From: Winogradskyella litoriviva
GTDB taxonomy: Bacteria; Bacteroidota; Bacteroidia; Flavobacteriales; Flavobacteriaceae
Assembly: GCF_013249065.1 (NCBI RefSeq)
Contig: NZ_JABRWQ010000001.1
Span: 806,001-870,000 of the forward strand
Length of the DNA: 64,000 bases
Reading direction: 5' to 3'
Position numbers and translations under genes: made by a program
Notes under the pieces: model-generated
Databases searched by the model: none
The model's input: the letters and a program-made list of their open reading frames with translations, nothing else
Told to the model about the DNA's origin: nothing
Part shown: piece after piece, positions 16,170 to 23,707 of the stretch
How the letters are laid out: every line of letters starts with the position of its first letter
How positions within the stretch are numbered: position 1 is the stretch's first letter

Positions 16170-16243
16170 AAAAAAAGGTGAACGATGTTCACCTTTTTTT
16201 GCCCCAAATCTACCATGAACTTAACCTACTTATGTTATGGTGG
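16170..16243 (-). ncRNA. Candidate small RNA, copy 2 of a tandem pair
   Basis: A predicted 74-nt minus-strand transcript, the paralog of the copy 162 bases downstream. It has the same order: inferred start one base before CACCATAAC, 5' hairpin (ACCAT/ATGGT), single-stranded GATTTGGGGCAAAA, and a terminator hairpin with arms GGTGAAC and GTTCACC followed by seven T. The spacer between the copies shares no obvious sequence, so the pair is conserved as two units. It lies downstream of purF in the same direction but has its own promoter, so it is not simply the purF 3' end, although purF transcripts may end at its terminator. Confidence 0.6.
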
Positions 16244-16245
16244 TA

Positions 16246-16253
16246 CCAATGTA
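16246..16253 (-). promoter_or_regulatory. -7 promoter element of small RNA copy 2
   Basis: Minus-strand TACATTGG has one mismatch to TAnnTTTG and sits at exactly the same offset from the RNA start as the perfect element of copy 1. TTCG 17 bases upstream is a possible degenerate -33 element. Confidence 0.45.
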
Positions 16254-16282
16254 TATTTAATTTGTTAAAACGAATGTAAATA

Positions 16283-16336
16283 TTGGATGAAATGCATAAT
16301 TTTTGGATAAAGTGCTTGTTTTTTCGGATAAAAAGC
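16283..16336. repeat. Three phased direct repeats between purF and the small RNA copy 2
   Basis: TTGGATGAAATGC, TTGGATAAAGTGC and TCGGATAAAAAGC occur with the GGAT core spaced 20 and 21 bases apart, i.e. about two helical turns. They lie 30-90 bases upstream of the copy 2 promoter on the minus strand and just after the purF stop. They could be binding sites for a regulator; nothing identifies it. Confidence 0.45.
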
Positions 16337-16352
16337 TATATCGTAATCAAAT

Positions 16353-18251
16353 TTAGTACGCACGTTCCTTATTTCCTTCGTAAAAATTAATAAATGCTCT
16401 GTTAACAACTCTATTTCCTCCAGGCGTTGGATAATTGCCTGTAAAGTACCAATCGCCTAAGTTTTTAGGACAAGCCTTGTGTAAGTTATTAACAGGTTGG
16501 AAAATAATTTTAACTTCGGCTTTTATGGACTCTTCACTTAGTAATTCTGAAATCTTATCAGAAATCTGTTCATCTGTAAAATTATCATAAACTGCTTTAA
16601 CATGATTTACAACTTCAACGTCTTTTAAGTCAACTTGTTTAATACACTTTTTATAAACTTGGTCTATAATATCATACTGATTATTGTCCTTTAATAATTC
16701 TAACGCTGCTCTAAAAGCAATTAATGACTCTAGATTTGCCATATCAATTCCATAGCAGTCTGGATAACGAATTTGAGGAGCAGAAGAAACCACAACAATT
16801 TTCTTTGGGTTTAGTCTATCCATCATTTTAATGATACTTTTCTTAAGCGTTGTTCCTCTTACAATACTGTCATCAATAATTACAAGGTTGTCCGTTGGTT
16901 TAATAACGCCATAAGTAACATCGTAGACATGCGCTACTAAATCATCTCTACTACTGTCTTCAGTAATAAAGGTTCTTAGTTTAACATCTTTAATTGCTAT
17001 TTTTTCAATTCTTGGAAATTCAGATAAAATTTCTGTCACTTTTTCTGCAGAAAGTTTACCACCTCCATTTAATATTGATTTTGTTTTCTTTTCGTTAAGA
17101 TACTCTTCAACACTTTCTATCATTCCAAAGAATGAAGTTTCTGCCGTATTTGGAATATAAGAGAATACACTATTCTTTGTGTCATTATCAATAGCTTCAA
17201 GAACTTTAGGCATTAATAGTCTACCTAACATTTTTCGTTCTTGGTAAATTTCTGCATCACTACCACGAGAAAAATAGATACGTTCAAAAGAGCAAGCTTT
17301 GCGTTCTAATGGTTCTAGTATTTTCTTAATTTTGGTGACACCAGATTTTTTGGTGATAATGGCGTGTCCTGGATCTAATTCTTTAACGGATTCAAAAGGA
17401 ACATTAAATACGGTTTGTATAACTGGTCGTTCTGATGCTACAACAACAACTTCGTCATCTTTATAATAGTAAGCAGGTCTTATACCTGAAGGGTCACGTA
17501 AGACAAAAGAATCTCCATGACCTAGCAAACCTGCCATGGCATATCCACCATCCCAATTTTTAGCGGCTCTTTTTAAAATTTTACCTACTTTTAAACGTTG
17601 GGCAATTAAAGGAGAACATTCGTTTTTATTATAACCTTCTTTTTTAAGGTCTCTATATATTTTGGATACTGCGTCATCTAAAAAATGACCAATTTTTTCC
17701 ATTACGGTTATAGTATCTGCTTTTTCTTTTGGGTGTTGACCTATTTCAATAAGATTATCAAACAGCTCATTAACATTTGTCATGTTAAAATTACCAGCTA
17801 CAATTAGGTTTCTATGCATCCAGTTGTTTTGTCTTAAAAACGGATGAACACTTTCTACGCTGTTTTTTCCGAAAGTACCATAACGTACATGTCCTAATAA
17901 GACTTCACCTATATATGGAATGTATTTTTTTTGTAATTCAACGTCGTCTTGATATTCAGGATTATTGGTTAATTTATCGTTGATACGCTCGTTAATTTGA
18001 GCAAAAATATCTTGAATAGGTTGTTGTGCAATTGACCTTACACGACTAATGTATCGTTCTCCAGGTTTAACGTCTAATTTTATACTAGCAAAACCAGCAC
18101 CATCTTGTCCACGGTTGTGCTGTTTTTCCATCATTAAATACATTTTGTTCACACCATAAAAAGCGCTTCCATACTTTTCTCTATAATATTCTAAAGGTTT
18201 TAATAGTCTTATGAGTGCAATTCCGCATTCATGTTTTAAAGCATCGCTCAT
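16353..18251 (-). CDS. purF: Amidophosphoribosyltransferase (long Bacteroidota form)
   Basis: A 632-residue protein with an N-terminal class II glutamine amidotransferase domain, nucleophile Cys9 in HECGIA, and a C-terminal phosphoribosyltransferase domain with the PRPP-binding motif VIIDDSIVRGTT (about 456-467). It makes 5-phosphoribosylamine from PRPP and glutamine, the first step of purine synthesis. It is about 130 residues longer than E. coli PurF; the extra length is in the N-terminal domain and C-terminal tail, as in other Bacteroidota. The eight residues before Cys9 would be removed as a propeptide. purN lies nearby on the same strand, but a terminator separates purF from pfkB. Confidence 0.85.
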   Translation of the reverse strand: MSDALKHECGIALIRLLKPLEYYREKYGSAFYGVNKMYLMMEKQHNRGQDGAGFASIKLDVKPGERYISRVRSIAQQPIQDIFAQINERINDKLTNNPEYQDDVELQKKYIPYIGEVLLGHVRYGTFGKNSVESVHPFLRQNNWMHRNLIVAGNFNMTNVNELFDNLIEIGQHPKEKADTITVMEKIGHFLDDAVSKIYRDLKKEGYNKNECSPLIAQRLKVGKILKRAAKNWDGGYAMAGLLGHGDSFVLRDPSGIRPAYYYKDDEVVVVASERPVIQTVFNVPFESVKELDPGHAIITKKSGVTKIKKILEPLERKACSFERIYFSRGSDAEIYQERKMLGRLLMPKVLEAIDNDTKNSVFSYIPNTAETSFFGMIESVEEYLNEKKTKSILNGGGKLSAEKVTEILSEFPRIEKIAIKDVKLRTFITEDSSRDDLVAHVYDVTYGVIKPTDNLVIIDDSIVRGTTLKKSIIKMMDRLNPKKIVVVSSAPQIRYPDCYGIDMANLESLIAFRAALELLKDNNQYDIIDQVYKKCIKQVDLKDVEVVNHVKAVYDNFTDEQISDKISELLSEESIKAEVKIIFQPVNNLHKACPKNLGDWYFTGNYPTPGGNRVVNRAFINFYEGNKERAY

Positions 18252-18312
18252 GTTGTGTTATCTGCTAGTGTTTATTACAATGTTTAAGTCTCAAATATTA
18301 TTGAGATGGAAT

Positions 18313-18346
18313 AAAAAAACGCGCTCAATTTTGAGCGCGTTTTTTT
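18313..18346 (-). terminator. Intrinsic terminator after the PfkB kinase gene
   Basis: Stem arms ACGCGCTCAA and TTGAGCGCGT with T runs on both sides. The kinase stop codon overlaps the base of the stem. It separates the kinase from purF. Confidence 0.88.
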
Positions 18347-19271
18347 AATTTAATTCTATATCAAATTGCGTTAGACTCTTAAATTGGTCTAATCGTTTAT
18401 AAATTTCTTTATCCGTTAAGTTTTGCATACGCTCTGTTCCAAATTTTTCTACGCAGAATGAAGCTAAAGTTGAACCATAAATTACAGCGTTTTTCATGTT
18501 TTCAAAAGAAAAATCACCTGTTTTTGCTAAATAACCGGCAAAGCCACCAGCAAAAGTGTCACCTGCACCAGTTGGATCAAAAACTTCTTCTAAAGGTAAT
18601 GCTGGTGCATAGAAAACATTATCATTATGAAATAATAAAGCGCCATGTTCTCCTTTTTTAATAACAACATATTTTGGTCCCATTTTATGGATTTTTCTTG
18701 CTGCGACTACTAAAGAATATTCACCAGTTAATTGCCTTGCTTCTTCATCATTAATGGTAATTACATCAACGTTTTTTATTACAGAAAGTAAATCGTCTAA
18801 CGCGATGTCCATCCAAAAATTCATAGTATCTAAAATGGCTAATTTTGGTTTTTTAGTCATTTGGTCTAAAACACCTTGTTGTACTAATGGATGCAAATTT
18901 CCTAACATTACAACTTCAGCATCTTTAGAGTTTTCAGGTACAATTGGGTTAAAATGTTCTAAAACATTCAACTCTGTAGCAAGTGTATCTCTAGAATTCA
19001 TGTCATTGTGATATTTTCCACTCCAAAAGAAAGTTTTACCGTCTTTTATAATTTCTATACCGTCAATATTAATATTTCTATCTTTTAAAAGATCTAAATA
19101 TTTTTGTGGAAAATCACCTCCTACTACGGAAACTGCAGCAGAATCGATATTAAAATATGAAGCTGATAAACCTATATAAGTTGCTGCACCACCTAATATT
19201 TTATCTGTTTTACCGAAAGGAGTTTCGATAGCATCAAAGGCTACGGTACCAACAATCACTAATTTACTCAT
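18345..19271 (-). CDS. PfkB family carbohydrate/nucleoside kinase
   Basis: A 308-residue ribokinase-fold protein. The N-terminal GGAATYIGLSASYF (about residues 27-40) and the C-terminal signature DPTGAGDTFAGGFAGYL (about 231-247, catalytic Asp in GAGD) are clear. The family phosphorylates sugars or nucleosides with ATP. Its position between purine genes (purN upstream, purF downstream) suggests an adenosine- or inosine-type substrate, but that is inference from context. It has its own -7 element just upstream. Confidence 0.85.
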   Translation of the reverse strand: MSKLVIVGTVAFDAIETPFGKTDKILGGAATYIGLSASYFNIDSAAVSVVGGDFPQKYLDLLKDRNINIDGIEIIKDGKTFFWSGKYHNDMNSRDTLATELNVLEHFNPIVPENSKDAEVVMLGNLHPLVQQGVLDQMTKKPKLAILDTMNFWMDIALDDLLSVIKNVDVITINDEEARQLTGEYSLVVAARKIHKMGPKYVVIKKGEHGALLFHNDNVFYAPALPLEEVFDPTGAGDTFAGGFAGYLAKTGDFSFENMKNAVIYGSTLASFCVEKFGTERMQNLTDKEIYKRLDQFKSLTQFDIELN

Positions 19272-19293
19272 TACCCAAGTTTAAATTAAGTTG

Positions 19294-19301
19294 CAAATTT
19301 A
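19294..19301 (-). promoter_or_regulatory. -7 promoter element of the PfkB kinase gene
   Basis: Minus-strand TAAATTTG, perfect -7 match, 22 bases before the ATG. No clear -33. Confidence 0.5.
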
Positions 19302-19351
19302 CATAAAATATATTCCTTGTGAAAAATGAATTATAACAATACGTTCATTTT

Positions 19352-19993
19352 TTATTTCCTTCCAAAATCCGCAGGAATTTCGCCCCAAGCCTTAGTTTCC
19401 CATTTTACTATTGTGGTGCTATAAGAGTTAGTTTTTAACCATTCTATGGCGCGATCCACTAAATCAAAAACGGGTTTATTCTTGGTATTTCTTTCAAGTT
19501 TAGAATTACAGGTTTTTTTACGTACCCAACTCATAGCTATTTTAGAATCTGTATATAGTATACGGTTGCTATTATGTTGCTTTAAAAAGGCTAAACCATG
19601 TACCAAGGCTAAAAATTCGCCAATATTATTAGTGCCTTGTTCAAAAGGGCCTTGAATAAATAATTGTTTTTTTGTTTTAGTATCTACACCTCTATATTCC
19701 ATAATACCTGGATTACCACTTGAGGCTGCATCTACAGAAATTGAATTATAGTTAGGTTGACCAATTTTTTTGAGCTGTGCTTCGGTAAGTTCACTTTTAA
19801 AAGATTTAGATTTGCCTATGTAATCAAAGTAATTACCTTTTAAAGCTTTTTTTGCAGCTTCAAACGTAGAGAAAGATTTATACTGAGCGCCTTTAAAATC
19901 TTTTATTTGTGCTTTACAGTCGTTCCAAGATTCAAAGACACCTGTGTGATGACCTTTCCAAACGGTGTAATATTTTTTTTTCTTTTTAGTCAT
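19352..19993 (-). CDS. rnhA: Ribonuclease H with N-terminal viroplasmin domain
   Basis: A 213-residue protein. Residues 1-50 form the small viroplasmin-like RNA/DNA hybrid-binding domain (YYTVWKGHHTGVFESW, then KSFSTFEAAKKAL). Residues about 78-213 are the RNase H fold, with the catalytic acids in VDAASSGNPG, NIGEFLAL, YTDSKIAM and PADFGRK. It cleaves the RNA of RNA-DNA hybrids. The arrangement matches eukaryotic RNase H1 and is common in Bacteroidota. It lies between purN and the PfkB kinase. Confidence 0.88.
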   Translation of the reverse strand: MTKKKKKYYTVWKGHHTGVFESWNDCKAQIKDFKGAQYKSFSTFEAAKKALKGNYFDYIGKSKSFKSELTEAQLKKIGQPNYNSISVDAASSGNPGIMEYRGVDTKTKKQLFIQGPFEQGTNNIGEFLALVHGLAFLKQHNSNRILYTDSKIAMSWVRKKTCNSKLERNTKNKPVFDLVDRAIEWLKTNSYSTTIVKWETKAWGEIPADFGRK

Positions 19994-20047
19994 GTTAACT
20001 TATCATTCAAATAAGTGTCTCTTTTTACTATTTGCAAGAGTAGTTTT

Positions 20048-20611
20048 CTACTTTAGTAACTTATTTACTATTTGAGGAAAATGCTCCATCTCCAATAAAT
20101 GAATTTTATGAGCAACATCTTCTGCCGAATCCGTAGGTAAAACATTACATTTTGCTTGAAAAATGATAGCACCTTCATCGTAATTTTCATTAACATAGTG
20201 AATAGTTATACCAGTTTCAGATTCTTTATTAGCAACAACGGCTTTATGGACATTAATACCATACATACCCTTACCACCATATTTAGGTAATAATGCAGGA
20301 TGAATATTTATAACTTTATTAGGGAATTGGTTGAGTATAAATTCAGGAAATTTCCAAAGAAAACCAGCTAATACAATTAAATCTGGTTGAGCTGTTTTTA
20401 AAATATTTAGAACATCATCAGATTTTGAAAACGCCATTCTATTAAAAGATAATGCGCTAACATTAAGTTGTTTACATCTATCTAAAACTTTGGCATGAGG
20501 ATTGTTAGTTAGTACCTGAATAACAGACACATTATCGCTGTTGTGAAAAAACTTAATTAAATTTTCAGCATTAGAGCCACTTCCGGACGCAAAAATTACA
20601 ACACGTTTCAT
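20048..20611 (-). CDS. purN: Phosphoribosylglycinamide formyltransferase
   Basis: A 187-residue enzyme with the GART signatures: FASGSGSNAENLI at the N-terminus for phosphate binding, NIHPALLPKYGG with the catalytic Asn and His, and VNENYDEGAII with the catalytic Asp. It transfers formyl from 10-formyltetrahydrofolate to GAR in purine synthesis. It heads the minus-strand group purN, rnhA, pfkB kinase and is divergent from acpP. Confidence 0.92.
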   Translation of the reverse strand: MKRVVIFASGSGSNAENLIKFFHNSDNVSVIQVLTNNPHAKVLDRCKQLNVSALSFNRMAFSKSDDVLNILKTAQPDLIVLAGFLWKFPEFILNQFPNKVINIHPALLPKYGGKGMYGINVHKAVVANKESETGITIHYVNENYDEGAIIFQAKCNVLPTDSAEDVAHKIHLLEMEHFPQIVNKLLK

Positions 20612-20755
20612 TTACAGGTATTTTTCATCTATTATTCGAACAAAAAAAAGAATAATAATTAACAATTAGTAGCAAAAAGCAAATACTTTATCTTTATTTT
20701 TACTAAATTAAAAACACATTTTAACGGTAAAGATGAATATTCAAATAAAGTTTTT

Positions 20756-20763
20756 TATTTTTG
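20756..20763 (+). promoter_or_regulatory. -7 promoter element of acpP-fabF
   Basis: TATTTTTG, perfect -7 match, 31 bases before the acpP ATG. The -33 region is weak. Confidence 0.5.
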
Positions 20764-20794
20764 CCATCTAATTAAAACTTAAAATTAAAAAATT

Positions 20795-21028
20795 ATGTCA
20801 GACATTGCATCACGAGTAAAAGCGATTATCGTAGATAAATTAGGTGTTGATGAAAACGAAGTTGTAACTGAAGCGAGCTTCACAAACGATTTAGGAGCGG
20901 ATTCATTAGATACTGTAGAATTAATAATGGAATTTGAAAAAGAATTTGATATTCAAATACCAGATGATCAAGCTGAGAACATTGCAACAGTTGGTCAAGC
21001 CATTTCTTATATAGAAGAAGCAAAATAA
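20795..21028 (+). CDS. acpP: Acyl carrier protein
   Basis: A 77-residue acidic protein. The phosphopantetheine attachment serine is S37 in [10 protein letters not shown]. It carries the growing acyl chain in type II fatty acid synthesis. It is followed 12 bases later by fabF, the classic pairing, and by rnc, the order common in many bacteria. Confidence 0.97.
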   Translation: MSDIASRVKAIIVDKLGVDENEVVTEASFTNDLGADSLDTVELIMEFEKEFDIQIPDDQAENIATVGQAISYIEEAK

Positions 21029-21040
21029 TAACTCTTTTTT

Positions 21041-22291
21041 ATGGAATTAAAGCGAGTCGTAGTAACGGGTTTAGGTGCACTTACACCAATAGGAAATACC
21101 ATAGATGAATATTGGGATGCCCTTATTAGTGGTAAAAGTGGTGCTGCACCTGTAACACATTTTGATGCTGAAAAGTTCAAGACACAGTTCGCTTGTGAAA
21201 TAAAAAACTTTGAGGTTACTGACTTTATTGATAGGAAGTTATCACGTCAAATGGATAAGTTTTCTCAGTATGCAATGGTGGCTTCAGATGAAGCGATTGT
21301 AGACTCAAAACTAGATCTAGAGGCGATAAATAAACTAAGAGTTGGTGTAATTTGGGGAGCAGGAATTGGTGGTTTAGAAACATTTCAAGAAGAAGTGTTA
21401 AATTATGCTGCTGGTGACGGAACACCTAGATTTAGCCCAAGATTCATTCCAAAAATGATTGCTGATATAGCACCTGGAAACATATCTATAAAATATGGTT
21501 TTATGGGTCCTAATTATACCACAGTATCTGCATGTGCATCTTCTGCAAATTCAATGATCGATGCTTTAAACACTATTCGTTTAGGGACTTGTGATGTGAT
21601 TATTACAGGAGGAAGTGAAGCTGCAGTTACCATAGCTGGTATGGGAGGATTTAATGCTATGCACGCTATGAGTACTCGTAACGAAAGTCCTGAAACAGCT
21701 TCTAGACCTTTTGATGCTACCAGAGATGGTTTTGTGTTGGGAGAAGGAGCAGGAGCAATAGTTTTAGAAGAGTATGAGCACGCAAAAGCAAGAGGAGCTA
21801 AAATCTACGCAGAAGTTGTAGGTGGAGGTTTATCTTCTGATGCTTATCATATGACGGCACCACATCCAGATGGAATTGGCGTTGTTGCGGTAATGAAAAA
21901 TTGTTTAGAAAATGCTGGTTTAAATCCGGAAGATGTAGATCATATTAATACACACGGTACCTCTACACCTTTAGGTGATGTTGCCGAGTTAAAAGCTATA
22001 TCGGAAGTATTTGGCAGTCATGCTAAAAACATAAATATTAATTCTACAAAATCTATGACAGGTCACTTGTTGGGAGCTGCAGGAGCTATTGAAGCAATTG
22101 CTTCTATACTAGCTATGGAGCATGGTATTGTACCACCAACAATTAACCATGAAACGGTTGACGAAAATATAGATCCAGAATTAAATTTAACACTTAATAA
22201 AGCTCAGAAACGAGATATTAAAGTCGCAATGAGTAATACATTTGGATTTGGCGGTCACAACGCTTGTGTAGTATTCAAAAAATTAGATTAA
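21041..22291 (+). CDS. fabF: 3-oxoacyl-ACP synthase II
   Basis: A 416-residue thiolase-fold condensing enzyme. The Cys-His-His triad is visible: Cys in VSACASSANSM (about 165), His in NTHGTSTPLGD (about 305) and His in GHLLGAAGA (about 341). It elongates acyl-ACP with malonyl-ACP. It is in one operon with acpP. A terminator-like hairpin 31 bases after its stop, inside the next gene, may end most of its transcripts. Confidence 0.96.
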   Translation: MELKRVVVTGLGALTPIGNTIDEYWDALISGKSGAAPVTHFDAEKFKTQFACEIKNFEVTDFIDRKLSRQMDKFSQYAMVASDEAIVDSKLDLEAINKLRVGVIWGAGIGGLETFQEEVLNYAAGDGTPRFSPRFIPKMIADIAPGNISIKYGFMGPNYTTVSACASSANSMIDALNTIRLGTCDVIITGGSEAAVTIAGMGGFNAMHAMSTRNESPETASRPFDATRDGFVLGEGAGAIVLEEYEHAKARGAKIYAEVVGGGLSSDAYHMTAPHPDGIGVVAVMKNCLENAGLNPEDVDHINTHGTSTPLGDVAELKAISEVFGSHAKNININSTKSMTGHLLGAAGAIEAIASILAMEHGIVPPTINHETVDENIDPELNLTLNKAQKRDIKVAMSNTFGFGGHNACVVFKKLD

Positions 22292-22298
22292 ATCCCGA

Positions 22299-23039
22299 AT
22301 GAGCTTCATTCGTAACATATTAAATTCCCGTTCTCAAGAAGACGGGAATTTTTTTTTACAACTCAAGGAAATCTTAGGGTTTAAACCAAGAACTAAGTCA
22401 TTCTATATAAAGGCATTTACCCATCGTTCTATGAATTTAAAAGACGATTTGGGTAATGCTGTTAATTATGAGCGATTAGAGTTTGTTGGTGACGCTATGT
22501 TAAGTTCTGTAATTGCAGCATATTTGTTTGAAGAGGTACCACATGGAGATGAAGGTTATCTTACAAAGATGCGATCTAAAATTGTAAGTAGAGAGCATTT
22601 AAACAAATTAGGAGAAGAGTTAGGTTTAATTGATTTAGTACAAAGTAGAATACCAACATCTAACTTTGGTGATAACATACATGGTAACCTTTTTGAAGCA
22701 TTAGTTGGCGCTATATACTTAGATAAAGGCTACAATACATGCGAAAAATTTATTTTTAAGCGAGTAATAAATCCACATGTAGATATAGAAACACTTGAAG
22801 GTAGAGTAATAAGCTATAAAAGCTTACTTATTGAGTGGTGTCAGAAAGAAAAAAACACTTTTGATTATCAGGTCTATGAAGATACAGGAAATGATGAACT
22901 AAAGCATTTTTCTGTAAAACTTACCATAAACGACAAAGTTGTATCTAAAGCCAGAGCAACATCAAAGAAAAAAGCAGAAGAAAAAGCTTCTAAACGAGCA
23001 TTCTTTGCATTTCAAAACGAAATAACAAAGCTTCATTAG
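22299..23039 (+). CDS. rnc: Ribonuclease III
   Basis: A 246-residue double-strand-specific endoribonuclease. The signature ERLEFVGDAML is at residues 58-68, a second catalytic region is NLFEALVGAIYLD, and a dsRNA-binding domain fills about 170-242 with KKKAEEKASKRAF near the end. It processes rRNA precursors and structured RNAs. The ATG is eight bases after fabF. Codons 8-20 (NSRSQEDGNFF) coincide with a perfect intrinsic-terminator hairpin. A later start is unlikely because this segment resembles the N-terminus of other Flavobacteria RNase III proteins. Confidence 0.93.
   Translation: MSFIRNILNSRSQEDGNFFLQLKEILGFKPRTKSFYIKAFTHRSMNLKDDLGNAVNYERLEFVGDAMLSSVIAAYLFEEVPHGDEGYLTKMRSKIVSREHLNKLGEELGLIDLVQSRIPTSNFGDNIHGNLFEALVGAIYLDKGYNTCEKFIFKRVINPHVDIETLEGRVISYKSLLIEWCQKEKNTFDYQVYEDTGNDELKHFSVKLTINDKVVSKARATSKKKAEEKASKRAFFAFQNEITKLH
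22322..22357 (+). terminator. Intrinsic-terminator-like hairpin inside the start of rnc
   Basis: Perfect 10-bp arms AAATTCCCGT and ACGGGAATTT, a 10-base loop, and a run of nine T. It begins 23 bases after the rnc ATG. By shape it would end acpP-fabF transcripts and let only read-through reach rnc. Confidence 0.65.
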
Positions 23040-23223
23040 GTTGAAACTTAAATTTTAGAATTAATTCTACGATAACGTTTTCGTAAATTTTATGGGTTAA
23101 GATTAAAGGTTTCTTAATAAAACTAAGCGTAGATTATAGTATATTTACCAAATTATACTAGTTAAACAATCAAATTTAATATTTAGGAATTTATTAAGTA
23201 TCAAATATCAAAGTTATAACAGT

Positions 23224-23703
23224 ATGGCTTTACATAAACTTCAAGTTGATGATTTTTACGATGATTCTTATAAATTAATAGCTATTCATTGTAGATTAGA
23301 AGATTATCGATTAGCATATTTGCTCAATAAGCATTTAGGAATTAAGCTTGAACGTAAGGAGAAAGATATCGACTTTAAATATTTAGAGTCATCATATAGT
23401 ATTTTTGAATGGGATAATGAAACGGAATATGTACTATGGAATTTAATTTCTAATGTATGTAAAAAGGAGGAAGATAGTCTATCTAGTTCAGGTACTTTAT
23501 TTGATAGCCCTGAAAAAATCTTAAAAACCTTTAATTTAATTTCAGAGTTTAAAAAGGTTGATTTTTTTCTAAAAATTTCGGATGAAATACAAATTGTAAA
23601 CGAAAAGTTTATATTAAATAAATTGCAAGCTATTCCACAAATTATAACAAGTTATACGGTAAATCCGTTACAAATAAAGTCGAAAGACCATTTAATTTTT
23701 TGA
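23224..23703 (+). CDS. IPExxxVDY family protein
   Basis: A 159-residue protein of a Bacteroidota-specific family of unknown function usually found between rnc and pyk, as here. Visible features are an acidic, aromatic N-terminal half (LEDYRLAYLLNKHLGIKL) and the C-terminal segment AIPQIITSYTVNPLQIKS. The motif that names the family is degenerate: IPQIITSYT in place of IPExxxVDY. It ends four bases before pyk, so the two are likely co-transcribed. The 184-base gap before it holds a possible -7 element (TATATTTA) and nothing else evident. Confidence 0.75.
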   Translation: MALHKLQVDDFYDDSYKLIAIHCRLEDYRLAYLLNKHLGIKLERKEKDIDFKYLESSYSIFEWDNETEYVLWNLISNVCKKEEDSLSSSGTLFDSPEKILKTFNLISEFKKVDFFLKISDEIQIVNEKFILNKLQAIPQIITSYTVNPLQIKSKDHLIF

Positions 23704-23707
23704 ATCA

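Noticed and set aside
15936..16243. The tandem repeat as an insertion sequence end or CRISPR repeat
   Set aside because: There are only two copies in direct orientation, no transposase, no target duplication and no equal spacers; promoter and terminator signals fit RNA genes better.
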